NCBI GenBank assembly: GCA_011390635.1
Contig: JAABSA010000036.1
Location: 1-35,650 of the forward strand
Origin: Desulfotignum sp.
Lineage (GTDB): Bacteria; Desulfobacterota; Desulfobacteria; Desulfobacterales; Desulfobacteraceae
Direction: 5' to 3'
DNA: 35,650 bases
Shown here: positions 8,670 to 15,454 of the stretch, piece after piece
Position numbering within the stretch: the stretch's first letter is position 1
How the letters are laid out: the number at the start of each line of letters is the position of its first letter
Made by a program: the position numbers and the translations under genes
Notes under the pieces: model-generated
Seen by the model: the letters and a program-made list of their open reading frames with translations, nothing else
The model's database searches: none
Told to the model about the DNA's origin: nothing

Positions 8670-8711
8670 ATTTTAATTAATTAAGATAAAATAAGTCAAA
8701 ACTTATTTTAT
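8670..8711 (-). promoter_or_regulatory. Promoter and palindrome upstream of the selenoprotein gene
   Basis: On the minus strand, TTGACT (8699-8694) and TAAAAT (8675-8670) are separated by 18 bases, each matching the sigma-70 consensus at 5 of 6. A start of transcription near 8662 would leave a leader of about 70 bases. A 10-bp inverted repeat, ATAAAATAAG-6-CTTATTTTAT (8686-8711), covers the -35 element and could be an operator; no regulator for it is identified. Confidence 0.5.
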
Positions 8712-8996
8712 TCAAGTATAGAAAAACCTGGTGATTATCTGCTGATTCTGCTCCAGTGCGCAATATTTTATACCGGTATCCCTTCAAATACTATCAGAAT
8801 AAGGGAGGTTGCACGGAGATTGAAATATGCCTGCAGAAGAGATAAAAAATTTGATTGTACGCTATTGCCTTGACCAATCTGGCATGATAAAGTTTAAGCG
8901 TTTTTTCATAAAGCACCCCCCTTATCATAAGTGAGATGCATAATTTATGAGATGCATTTGTTTTGTGTCTATTGTTATGGTCTGGCTTCTGTTCTT
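8712..8996. other. Intergenic stretch without recognisable gene
   Basis: Together with the leader at 8590-8711 this makes about 400 bases without an intact gene. Both strands have short open frames but none shows a domain, a good ribosome site or coding-like composition. By position, right after the broken vapC start, it may contain decayed toxin sequence, yet no VapC motif beyond the first ten residues could be found in any frame. Confidence 0.4.
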
Positions 8997-9122
8997 TCAG
9001 CCGGCGGCTGTGCTGTTCAGCCCCAGGATTACAATCATTACTGAATTTTCGGAAGAAAAAACATTCCAGCAAATGGTGATAGACGAGATCAACGCTACCG
9101 ATGAATCGATCAATACCTTCAT
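8997..9122 (-). pseudogene. vapC toxin remnant
   Basis: ATG 9122 overlaps the vapB stop in an ATGA arrangement, the usual vapBC coupling. The first residues, MKVLIDSSVAL, match the PIN-domain start of VapC, including the first catalytic aspartate (D6). After that the frame loses all resemblance and stops after 41 residues at TGA 8997-8999, whereas VapC toxins have about 130 residues and need three or four acidic residues spread over the whole chain. A deletion or replacement just after the start is likely. The product cannot be an active RNase. Confidence 0.65.
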
Positions 9123-9313
9123 TTTCGATCTCTCAAGACACTCAGATCAATATCTACATCCACCTTGCCCTTGTATTGTTTCAATGCGGCAATTTTTGAT
9201 CTCCTCACAAGTTCCTCCAGGGCCACGGTAATGACTTTCGTTTTTGTCCTGATATTTGTGACCTGCATCGCTTCGTTCAACAAGTCTTCAGGTAAATCCA
9301 GCGTGGTTCTCAT
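9119..9313 (-). CDS. vapB: VapB-family antitoxin
   Basis: A 64-residue protein with the ribbon-helix-helix start MRTTLDLPEDLLNEAM and the helix KTKVITVALEELVRR, as in VapB antitoxins of the MRTTxxLDxxLxxEA type. The C-terminal part (AALKQYKGKVDVDIDLSVL) would be the toxin-binding arm. I chose ATG 9313 because AGGA lies 8 bases upstream and the family motif begins there; the open frame extends 12 codons further without support. The cognate vapC, joined by an ATGA overlap, survives only as its first residues, so this is an antitoxin without a working partner in place. It may still repress its promoter or counter a related toxin elsewhere. Confidence 0.8.
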   Translation of the reverse strand: MRTTLDLPEDLLNEAMQVTNIRTKTKVITVALEELVRRSKIAALKQYKGKVDVDIDLSVLRDRK

Positions 9314-9334
9314 CCGACACTTCCTGATGCATAA

Positions 9335-9363
9335 AAAATAATGAAACATGCATGAAAAATCAA
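9335..9363 (-). promoter_or_regulatory. Candidate vapB promoter
   Basis: On the minus strand, TTGATT (9363-9358) and TATTTT (9340-9335) are separated by 17 bases, 4 of 6 matches each. The spacer includes the palindrome CATGCATG. Its position 22 bases before the vapB start, with a short leader, fits an autoregulated antitoxin. Confidence 0.35.
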
Positions 9364-9456
9364 ATGGAACAGCAGATTCGAATCTGGGTGTTTTTCAGGT
9401 TGACATTCCGCGCGTCAGTGCCGTTTGCCTCCTTTGATGTCCTGGTTTCGGTCCGT

Positions 9457-10293
9457 TTACTGATCCACTCCTACACGGGCGCCGATGCCAGAGTCATACA
9501 GATTCATGGATTCGGTCCGGGTCCGCCGGGCCGTCCCCCGGACAAACCCGATATACCGCCCCCGGTCCAGATCCAGTGCCTGGGCATCGGACGGGAAAAT
9601 GCTTTTGCCGGCCATCTCCAGGGCGGTTTCAAAGTCCCGCCAGTGCCGCCAGCCATCGGGCAGGATCTCCATTCTGACATCGGTGACACTGCTGTCTTCG
9701 GCCCACAGTTCCTGCCACCAGTCAGCGGTTTTGAAGCTGCGGCACCCATCCTCCCAGAACACCTTGCCGTTGGCCTGGGGCCGGGCCAGATGATCGGGTA
9801 TGACATCCCCCATCTCCTGCATCAGTGCCGGCATCACCACACCCAGCACCCCGCCGGGCGCAAGAAACCGGCTCAGGTATCCCAGGTACAGCACATCCGT
9901 GCCAAAATACTGGTACGCATCGATGGACACCACAGCATCGAAAAACCCTGCCGGAAAGGGCAGTGCATGGGCCTCCGACCGCAGCGGGAACACCTTGCCG
10001 GCCACCCCGGCCCGGACTACCCGCTGCCAGTTGTGATCCGGGGTGATCCACAGGTCTGTGGCCCACACCTGGACGTCAAACTCCTTTGCCAGAAAAATAC
10101 TGGTCATGGCCCGGCCGCACCCCAGGTCCAGAACCCGCATGCCCGGTTCCAGGGGCAGGGCCTCACACAGCCATTCCGCCAGCCATACCGCGTTGGGTCC
10201 CATCTGGTTGTCCAGCATCCAGTCCGTGTCATACCTGCAGGACCGGGAGAACTCTTTTTTGATCAGCAGCTGATCCCTGTCTTTTTGATCCAT
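9457..10293 (-). CDS. Class I SAM-dependent methyltransferase
   Basis: A 278-residue protein with the S-adenosylmethionine motif I RVLDLGCGRAMTSIFLAKEF (about 53-72), motif II ATDLW, a post-motif segment LPFPAGFFDAVVSIDAYQYF and motif III FLAPGGVLGVVMP. The order and spacing are those of the Methyltransf_11/25 fold; the C-terminal third probably gives substrate specificity. Substrate and product cannot be told; small molecules are more likely than DNA since no N/DPPY-type motif is present. ATG 10293 starts three bases after the stop of the VapB-like gene, so the two are almost certainly translated from one message. Confidence 0.85.
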   Translation of the reverse strand: MDQKDRDQLLIKKEFSRSCRYDTDWMLDNQMGPNAVWLAEWLCEALPLEPGMRVLDLGCGRAMTSIFLAKEFDVQVWATDLWITPDHNWQRVVRAGVAGKVFPLRSEAHALPFPAGFFDAVVSIDAYQYFGTDVLYLGYLSRFLAPGGVLGVVMPALMQEMGDVIPDHLARPQANGKVFWEDGCRSFKTADWWQELWAEDSSVTDVRMEILPDGWRHWRDFETALEMAGKSIFPSDAQALDLDRGRYIGFVRGTARRTRTESMNLYDSGIGARVGVDQ

Positions 10294-10296
10294 TGT

Positions 10297-10452
10297 TCAT
10301 CGAATCCTTATTTCGTCTGTGTCACTCAGTCTTTCATGCCTGAGCAATTCCGGCAATGCATGATCGATCAGGGCTTTTTGAGTGGTAATGCCGGTAGCTT
10401 TCATACAGTCGTCGATCAATTTTTCGTCCAGTATGACATTGGTGCGCTTCAT
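10297..10452 (-). CDS. VapB-type antitoxin-like small protein (51 residues)
   Basis: A short gene with a very good ribosome site (AAGGAGG, then ATG 10452). The sequence starts MKRTNVILDEKLIDDCMKAT and continues GITTQKALIDHALPELLR, the N-terminal DNA-binding and dimer part of VapB antitoxins of the MKRTNxxLDExL type. The usual toxin-binding tail is short or altered (HERLSDTDEIRIR). No VapC follows; a SAM methyltransferase begins three bases after the stop. It may be an orphan repressor derived from an antitoxin, with the upstream palindrome as its operator. Confidence 0.7.
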   Translation of the reverse strand: MKRTNVILDEKLIDDCMKATGITTQKALIDHALPELLRHERLSDTDEIRIR

Positions 10453-10479
10453 CACAGCTTCCTCCTTGAACATATTTTA

Positions 10480-10512
10480 TACACATTGTATCATGATTTA
10501 TGTGTATGGCAA
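10480..10512 (-). promoter_or_regulatory. Promoter with 7-bp palindromic operator for the antitoxin-methyltransferase pair
   Basis: On the minus strand, TTGCCA (10512-10507) and TACAAT (10490-10485) have 16-base spacing, 5 of 6 matches each. A perfect inverted repeat, TACACAT-13-ATGTGTA (10480-10506), covers the spacer and the -10 element, as expected for an operator of a ribbon-helix-helix autorepressor. Confidence 0.55.
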
Positions 10513-10581
10513 GACGAAGATAGCCTGGTATCATAAACCGGATTGATTCAACATTTCCGAATTCTGCATGACGGGCAATAC

Positions 10582-10610
10582 TTGCCAAACTACCGGCAAC
10601 CCGGTAAGAT
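10582..10610 (+). promoter_or_regulatory. Candidate sixA promoter
   Basis: TTGCCA (10582-10587) and TAAGAT (10605-10610) are separated by 17 bases, 5 of 6 and 4 of 6 matches. Transcription from about 10617 would leave a leader of about 30 bases before sixA. Confidence 0.45.
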
Positions 10611-10646
10611 CGATAGTGAAACAAAAATTGAAAAAAGGAGGATCTC

Positions 10647-11102
10647 ATGGCGGTGTATCTGGTGCAGCATGGAAAAAGTCTGCCAAAGGAAAAGGATCCG
10701 GCCAAGGGATTGTCTGACACCGGCCGGCAGGAAACATTGAAAATTGCCGATGTGGCAAAGATGTACCAGGTGCCGGTATCGAGGATCGGGCACAGCGGCA
10801 AGGCCCGGGCCGAACAGACGGCCCAGATCTTCAGGGAGGTGTTGAAAAAGGATGCCCCCCTGGAGAAACTGGACGGTATCGGTCCGATCGACGATGTCAC
10901 GGACCTGGGGAACCGGATCGATCCGGAATCCAGCATGATGATCGTGGGGCATCTGCCGTATATGGAGCGTCTGGTGTCGTTTCTGACGGCCGGGAACCCG
11001 GACCTGCACGTCATCCGGTTCCAGAATTCCGGCATTGTGTGCCTGGACCGGGATGAGAACGGCTGGTACATCAAGTGGACCCTGAATCCGCACATCGGAT
11101 GA
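10647..11102 (+). CDS. sixA: SixA-type phosphohistidine phosphatase
   Basis: A 151-residue histidine-phosphatase-fold protein of usual SixA length. The nucleophile motif is VYLVQHGKS with H8; the arginine of the classical RHG is Gln here, as in some other SixA-like sequences. HSGKARAEQTAQIF supplies the second phosphate-binding arginine, and MIVGHLPYMERLV carries the second catalytic histidine. The C-terminus GWYIKWTLNP is typical. SixA removes phosphate from histidines of phosphorelay or PTS proteins, so a target among the many kinases is possible but unproven. AGGAGG lies 5 bases upstream of ATG 10647. The gene stands alone, divergent from the VapB-like/methyltransferase pair. Confidence 0.88.
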   Translation: MAVYLVQHGKSLPKEKDPAKGLSDTGRQETLKIADVAKMYQVPVSRIGHSGKARAEQTAQIFREVLKKDAPLEKLDGIGPIDDVTDLGNRIDPESSMMIVGHLPYMERLVSFLTAGNPDLHVIRFQNSGIVCLDRDENGWYIKWTLNPHIG

Positions 11103-11303
11103 CCTGGCAAAGAGGTCACATGGACCCTGGAAAAAGAGTTCTGGACCATCCGGTCCGACACCCTGACGGTTCATAAACTCAAAGCGGTCAAGCAGGGCCT
11201 GGAAACGGTCGAGGTGAACGGGGCCATGAAAGAGGTTGTCAGAATCAAGGTAACGCAAGACACGGCTTCTTGTCCCGACGATATAATCCATATTATCCGT
11301 TAA
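11103..11303 (+). pseudogene. Coding-like fragment following sixA in the same frame
   Basis: Directly after the sixA TGA the same frame stays open for 66 codons to TAA 11301-11303. The conceptual product (for example VTWTLEKEFWTIRSDTLTVH, then VNGAMKEVVRIKV) looks like the C-terminal end of a real protein, but I do not recognise the family. It has no start codon with a ribosome site and only one internal ATG. The likeliest reading is the 3' remnant of a deleted gene. Readthrough of the sixA stop is less likely because sixA already has full length. Confidence 0.35.
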
Positions 11304-11339
11304 TAAAATCCAGATTGCCCGTTGATATTTTCCGGATTG
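11293..11339 (+). repeat. Imperfect tandem repeat, period 22 bases
   Basis: Two 25-base copies, starting TTATCCGTTAAT (11293) and TTGCCCGTTGAT (11315) and both ending in TCC-A/G-GATTG, match at 18 of 25 positions and overlap by three bases. The repeat directly precedes the DUF4143-type gene stub and may be its former control region. Confidence 0.4.
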
Positions 11340-11358
11340 CCAGATAAGGTATGGCATC

Positions 11359-11460
11359 ATGAATGATACCGCGTACCGATATCCAAGACAGGCGGAAGCC
11401 CGCGTCGTCGAAAGTATGTCAGATACGCCGGTGGTGCTGGTTGCCGGTCCGCACTCAGGA
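11359..11460 (+). pseudogene. 5' stub of a DUF4143/AAA_14-type ATPase gene
   Basis: ATG 11359 begins a frame whose first ~30 residues, including RYPRQAEARVVESM and TPVVLVAGP, match the N-terminus of AAA_14/DUF4143 ATPases just before their P-loop, which normally reads GPRQxGKTT. Here it reads GPHSGF and the similarity ends. The rest of the frame is only the antisense of the convergent histidine kinase gene (stop at 11455). The stub therefore ends within about ten bases of that gene's 3' end, marking a deletion or insertion junction. AAGGT lies upstream of the ATG, so the start may still be translated, but no ATPase can result. Confidence 0.55.
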
Positions 11461-12996
11461 TTTCACCGGCAGAAGCACTTCAAAGGCGGTGCCCCGGGGT
11501 TTGATGTCCATCACCTCCACCCGGCCCTGGTGGGCCGTGGCAATCTGTTTGACATTGGCCAGGCCCAGGCCGGTGCCGACGGTTTTGGTGGTGAAGAAGG
11601 GTTCGAAGATATAGGGCAGGGCTTCTCCGGAAATGCCTTTGCCGTCGTCCTGGACCCGGAGGACGGCAAACGGGCCGGTGTCCAGGTGCCGGGTCGTGGT
11701 GGTGATGACGATGGTGCCGCTGTCTCCTGCTGAATCCAGGGCATTGAGCAGCAGGTTGATCACCAGCTGTTCCAGCTTGGACCGGTCCGCCATGAGGTGC
11801 GGCAGGGTGACGTCTGTATGGAGGGTGCAGCAGGTGCTCTGCTGGGTGAGCTTGACCTCCAGCAGTTCGGTGCACCGGCGGATCACCTGGTTGAGATCGG
11901 TTTCGGTCAGGTCCAGGGCCATGGGCTTGGCAAAATCCAGCAGCTGCTGCAGGATGGTTTCCAGGCGCTGGATCTCCCGCTCGGATATGGCCAGGCGCCG
12001 CTTGTCATTCCCGGTGAACGCCCGGTTCTTGCCCAGGATCTGCAGGTTCATCTTTACCGATGACAAAGGGTTACGGATTTCGTGGGACAAAGATGCGGTC
12101 AAATGGCCGATATAGGCCATGCGCTCCATTTTCCGGCTTTTTTTCTCCATCTCCACCCGGCGGGTGATGTCTCTGACAATGCACAGATGGTGGGCCCGGC
12201 CCTTGAACCAGGAGGGCCTGAAATTGATTTCCGTGGGCAGGCAGGTACCGTTACGGGTCCTGCGCAGATATTCAAACGCTTCGGCTTCTATGGGATCCCC
12301 GCCGCTGTCAGCGGCCTGGCCGGTGATGATCTGTTTGACCCGGTCCCGGTTTTCCGCTGCCACAAAGGTAAGAAACGACTGCTGCAATGCCTGGTCCGGG
12401 GTGATGCCGTGGAGTTTGCAAAAGGCCGGGTTCACATACTCGATTCTTTCTTTGCTCAGCACCAGGTACCCGTCCTGGATCTCCTCCACCAGGCGCCGGT
12501 ACTGCTGCTCCGATTCTTTGAGTTCCGCGGTCCGGGCCGCCACATCCTTTTCCAGGCGCCGGGCGTAATCCTTGAGATAGGTCTCGTGCATTTTCTGAAA
12601 ATGGCTGGAAAACCGGTGGATGGTGTAGGCCAGACCCTGGTTGACCGCCTCGATGTTTTGGCACAGCAGCAATCCCGGGGATTCCGCCACCAGGATGGGG
12701 ATCAGGATTTCTCTGAACAACTCAAACGCCTTTTGCACGTCTGCCAGAGGGAACCCAGCCTCCAAACGGATCCGGGTGATTTCGCTGATAAAATGATTGA
12801 TCCGGGTGTAGTCGTTATCCGCCAGAACCCGGCAGAAGGCATCGCAGGCATCGGATGTGGTCTGGACCAGTTCCTGTCTGGGCCGGGCTGCATACCGGGT
12901 GGAAACCCTTGCATGGAGACGGTCCTGCCATTCCTCCAGGATCATTTTCCGGTGCCGGTCCAGAAAAGTATCCCAGGAAAAGGCCGGGCCGGTCAT
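11455..12996 (-). CDS. PAS-domain sensor histidine kinase with RsbRD-like N-terminus
   Basis: A soluble kinase of 513 residues from ATG 12996; an in-frame GTG at 13023 would add nine. The N-terminal helical part (FLDRHRKMILEEWQDRL to about 165) resembles the RsbRD N-terminal sensor domain. A coiled coil leads to a PAS domain (about 175-300). HisKA follows with the phospho-acceptor histidine in SLSHEIRNPLSSVK (residue 305 from this start), then HATPase with NLLLNALDSA, DDGKGI and GTGLGLANVKQI. There is no receiver or DNA-binding domain. It is the last gene of the transporter/ligase unit; the NtrC-type regulator upstream of that unit is the natural candidate partner (inference from context). 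Confidence 0.9.
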   Translation of the reverse strand: MTGPAFSWDTFLDRHRKMILEEWQDRLHARVSTRYAARPRQELVQTTSDACDAFCRVLADNDYTRINHFISEITRIRLEAGFPLADVQKAFELFREILIPILVAESPGLLLCQNIEAVNQGLAYTIHRFSSHFQKMHETYLKDYARRLEKDVAARTAELKESEQQYRRLVEEIQDGYLVLSKERIEYVNPAFCKLHGITPDQALQQSFLTFVAAENRDRVKQIITGQAADSGGDPIEAEAFEYLRRTRNGTCLPTEINFRPSWFKGRAHHLCIVRDITRRVEMEKKSRKMERMAYIGHLTASLSHEIRNPLSSVKMNLQILGKNRAFTGNDKRRLAISEREIQRLETILQQLLDFAKPMALDLTETDLNQVIRRCTELLEVKLTQQSTCCTLHTDVTLPHLMADRSKLEQLVINLLLNALDSAGDSGTIVITTTTRHLDTGPFAVLRVQDDGKGISGEALPYIFEPFFTTKTVGTGLGLANVKQIATAHQGRVEVMDIKPRGTAFEVLLPVKS

Positions 12997-13032
12997 GGCA
13001 CCCTGCCGGGCTTCAGGCAGCACACCATGACA

Positions 13033-14691
13033 TCATGCCTGTTTTTTTTCCGTGATCTTGCGCACCTCACTGTCTCTGACCTCCCGGCGGAGCAGCTTGC
13101 CCACCTTTGATTTGGGCAGCATGTCCCGAAACTCCACGTATCCCGGCACCTTGTAGGAAGCCAGCCGGTCGGCACACCATTTGATCAGCTCCACTCCGCC
13201 AACACCCCGGGCATCTTCCTTGAGCACCACAATGGCCTTGATGCGCTCCCCTGTTTTTTCATCCGGCACCCCGATGACACAGGCATTGATCACCGTGGGA
13301 TGGTCCTGGAGAACCGCCTCGATTTCCGATGCCGACACCCGGTAGCCCTTGTGCTTGATGATGTCTGCCGACCGTTCCATGTAGACCAGTTCTCCGTCCG
13401 GCCGGCAGGACACATAATCCCCCATGCGGCAGTACACCTTGTCATTGACCTTGATATAGGTTTTTCGGGTTTCATCGGGCTTACCGTAATATTCTTTCAT
13501 GGCATAGGGCGAAGACACAAAGAGTTCACCGCTTTCTCCGTCTTCCACACATTCCAGGGTCACCGGGTCCACCACCATGCACTCACGGCTCTGCAATGGA
13601 TACCCGATGGAACCGGAAGAAGGTTCGGTTCCGATTCTGCTGTAGGTCACATGGCCCACTTCCGTGGATCCGTACACCTGGTAAATGGGCAGACCATAGG
13701 CCTCCTTGAACCGGTTCATCACCTTGCCGGGCAGCACATCCCCTCCGCAGAAGCAGTATTTCAGCGATGACAGGTCATATTGGTCCAGCCGGTCATTTTC
13801 CAGGATCATCCGATACAACGCCGGGACCCCCAAAAACCAACGGGGTCTGTACCGGTGAATGGATTCCAGGATGGCATCCACCTGGGGCTGGGGCATGAGC
13901 ACCACCATATTGCCCTTGTTCAGGCCGATGGCCATGAAAAACCCCAGGGCCATGATATGGAACAGCGGGTTGATGGCAATATACACATCTTCCCCTTCTT
14001 TTAAATGGTCTCCTGCCACATCAAAGGTCACATCATTGATATAGGAGGTGGCCCCGATATGGTTGCCCGGCACCCCCTTGGGAAATCCTGTGGTGCCGCC
14101 GGTATAAAGGATATAGGACAGATCCTCTCTGGGATCGAGCATTGGCTTGTCTGCTATGGGGGATGCCTTGGTCAGAGAAGTGAAAGGCAGAATCCTGTGA
14201 TCATAGGAGACTTTGCCTGAAGGCACCTTGTCCAGGATGACCCCCATGGCCCGCTTCCACACCGGCAAAAGATCTGTGAGGTTGGTGACGATGGCTCTTT
14301 TCAGATCGGTTGCGGCAAAGGTTTCCTGGACATACCCGAAATTGGTGTCCATGCAGATGATGGTCCGGGCGCCGGAATCCTTGATCATATAGGCAATTTC
14401 ATGGGAGGTGTAGATGGGCGACACAGGCACCATGACCGCCCCGGCCTTCTGGATGCCCAGAAAAGCGACAATCCACTGGATGCAGTTGGGGATGTACAGC
14501 AGCACTTTTTCTCCCCTGGTAATTCCCTGTTCCACAAGCCCGCCGGCAAACCGCTCGCTCAAGTCATACAGCCGATGGTAGGAAAACCGCTCGCCCAGGT
14601 ATACCACGGCTGTTTTTTCCGGGTAGGTCCGTGCCATGAGATCAAATCGTGAATAGGACAGTTCTTTTTCAAGGGGTATTGCATCGACCAT
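13033..14691 (-). CDS. AMP-forming acyl-CoA ligase
   Basis: A 552-residue adenylate-forming enzyme that activates a carboxylic acid with ATP and CoA. Motifs in order: P-loop YILYTGGTTGFPKG, adenine-binding YQVYGSTEVG, the aspartate of the hinge region in RMGDYVSCRPDGELVYMER, IIKHKGYRVSASEIE, and the C-terminal catalytic lysine in KSKVGKLLRREV. The closest general match is the medium/long-chain fatty acid CoA ligase group; aromatic acids cannot be excluded. ATG 14691 is preferred: AAGGAG lies 8 bases upstream, and the longer frame to 14865 would only read across the end of livF in another frame. It follows livF by 13 bases, which links activation to uptake. Confidence 0.92.
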   Translation of the reverse strand: MVDAIPLEKELSYSRFDLMARTYPEKTAVVYLGERFSYHRLYDLSERFAGGLVEQGITRGEKVLLYIPNCIQWIVAFLGIQKAGAVMVPVSPIYTSHEIAYMIKDSGARTIICMDTNFGYVQETFAATDLKRAIVTNLTDLLPVWKRAMGVILDKVPSGKVSYDHRILPFTSLTKASPIADKPMLDPREDLSYILYTGGTTGFPKGVPGNHIGATSYINDVTFDVAGDHLKEGEDVYIAINPLFHIMALGFFMAIGLNKGNMVVLMPQPQVDAILESIHRYRPRWFLGVPALYRMILENDRLDQYDLSSLKYCFCGGDVLPGKVMNRFKEAYGLPIYQVYGSTEVGHVTYSRIGTEPSSGSIGYPLQSRECMVVDPVTLECVEDGESGELFVSSPYAMKEYYGKPDETRKTYIKVNDKVYCRMGDYVSCRPDGELVYMERSADIIKHKGYRVSASEIEAVLQDHPTVINACVIGVPDEKTGERIKAIVVLKEDARGVGGVELIKWCADRLASYKVPGYVEFRDMLPKSKVGKLLRREVRDSEVRKITEKKQA

Positions 14692-14704
14692 GGGTGGGCT
14701 CCTT

Positions 14705-15454
14705 TTATGACATGCCGAAATAGGCGGATTTAACGTCCGGATTGTCCATGAGTTCCTCTCGGGTGCCTTCCATGACCGCTGCCCCGTTTTCCAGGATATA
14801 GGCATAATCCACAATGGGAAACACCGGCCTGGCATATTGCTCGGATACGATGATGGAAATATCACTTTGTTCCTGGATCTTTTTCACGGCCCGGATCAGG
14901 GTGGCCTGCATCAGCGGACTGAGGCCCATCAGGGGCTCATCCAGGAGCAGGATTTTGGGCTGGGCCATCAGGGCCCGGCCGATGGCCACCATCTGCTGCT
15001 CTCCCCCGCTTAAAAATCCAGCCAGACGTTTTGTCATTTTCTGCAATGCAGGGAACAATGTCATGACATAGTCCAGGCTTTCCCGGGCCTGGGCTTTGGT
15101 GGCCAGATACCCGCCGATGCGCAGGTTTTCCATGACCGAGCTTTCCTTGAACAGCCGCCTGCGCTCAGGACACAATACAATGCCGGCCCGGGCCCGGTCG
15201 CTGGGCTTCATGTCCATGATATCTTTGCCCTGGAAGGTGAGTTGTCCGGTGAGGGTGATCCGTTCGCCACCGGCCATTTTTTCTTTTTTGCGAATGTCCA
15301 GCATGATGCCGGAAAGTGAATACATCAACGTGGATTTACCCGCGGAATTGGCTCCGAAAACCCCCACTATCTGGTTGTCCCGGCAGGAAATGCTGATGTT
15401 GTTCAAAGCCAGCATATTTTCGTAAAACACCATCAGGTCCGTGGCTTCAAGCAT
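14705..15454 (-). CDS. livF: LivF-type ABC transporter ATP-binding protein
   Basis: A 249-residue ATPase, one of the two nucleotide-binding subunits of a branched-chain amino acid-type (HAAT) importer. Walker A is GANSAGKST (about 34-42), the signature is FLSGGEQQMVAIGRAL, Walker B LLLDEPLMGL, and a late SEQYARP motif replaces the usual switch region VEQN. The start ATG 15454 lies inside the end of livG (8-base overlap) with GAGG upstream, so translation is coupled. ILENGAAVMEGTREELMDNP is the typical LivF C-terminus. Confidence 0.93.
   Translation of the reverse strand: MLEATDLMVFYENMLALNNISISCRDNQIVGVFGANSAGKSTLMYSLSGIMLDIRKKEKMAGGERITLTGQLTFQGKDIMDMKPSDRARAGIVLCPERRRLFKESSVMENLRIGGYLATKAQARESLDYVMTLFPALQKMTKRLAGFLSGGEQQMVAIGRALMAQPKILLLDEPLMGLSPLMQATLIRAVKKIQEQSDISIIVSEQYARPVFPIVDYAYILENGAAVMEGTREELMDNPDVKSAYFGMS

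Noticed and set aside
8947-9231. Plus-strand frame starting with a signal-peptide-like stretch
   Set aside because: It is antisense to vapB and the vapC remnant and lacks a ribosome site; the hydrophobic start is chance A/T-rich sequence.
9352-10536. Plus-strand open frame of 394 codons
   Set aside because: It lies antisense to the methyltransferase and the small antitoxin-like gene, is Pro/His/Gly/Gln-rich as expected for a shadow, and has no recognisable domain.
14692-14865. N-terminal extension of the acyl-CoA ligase
   Set aside because: It reads through the end of livF in another frame; the ATG at 14691 has a strong ribosome site and the family N-terminus.
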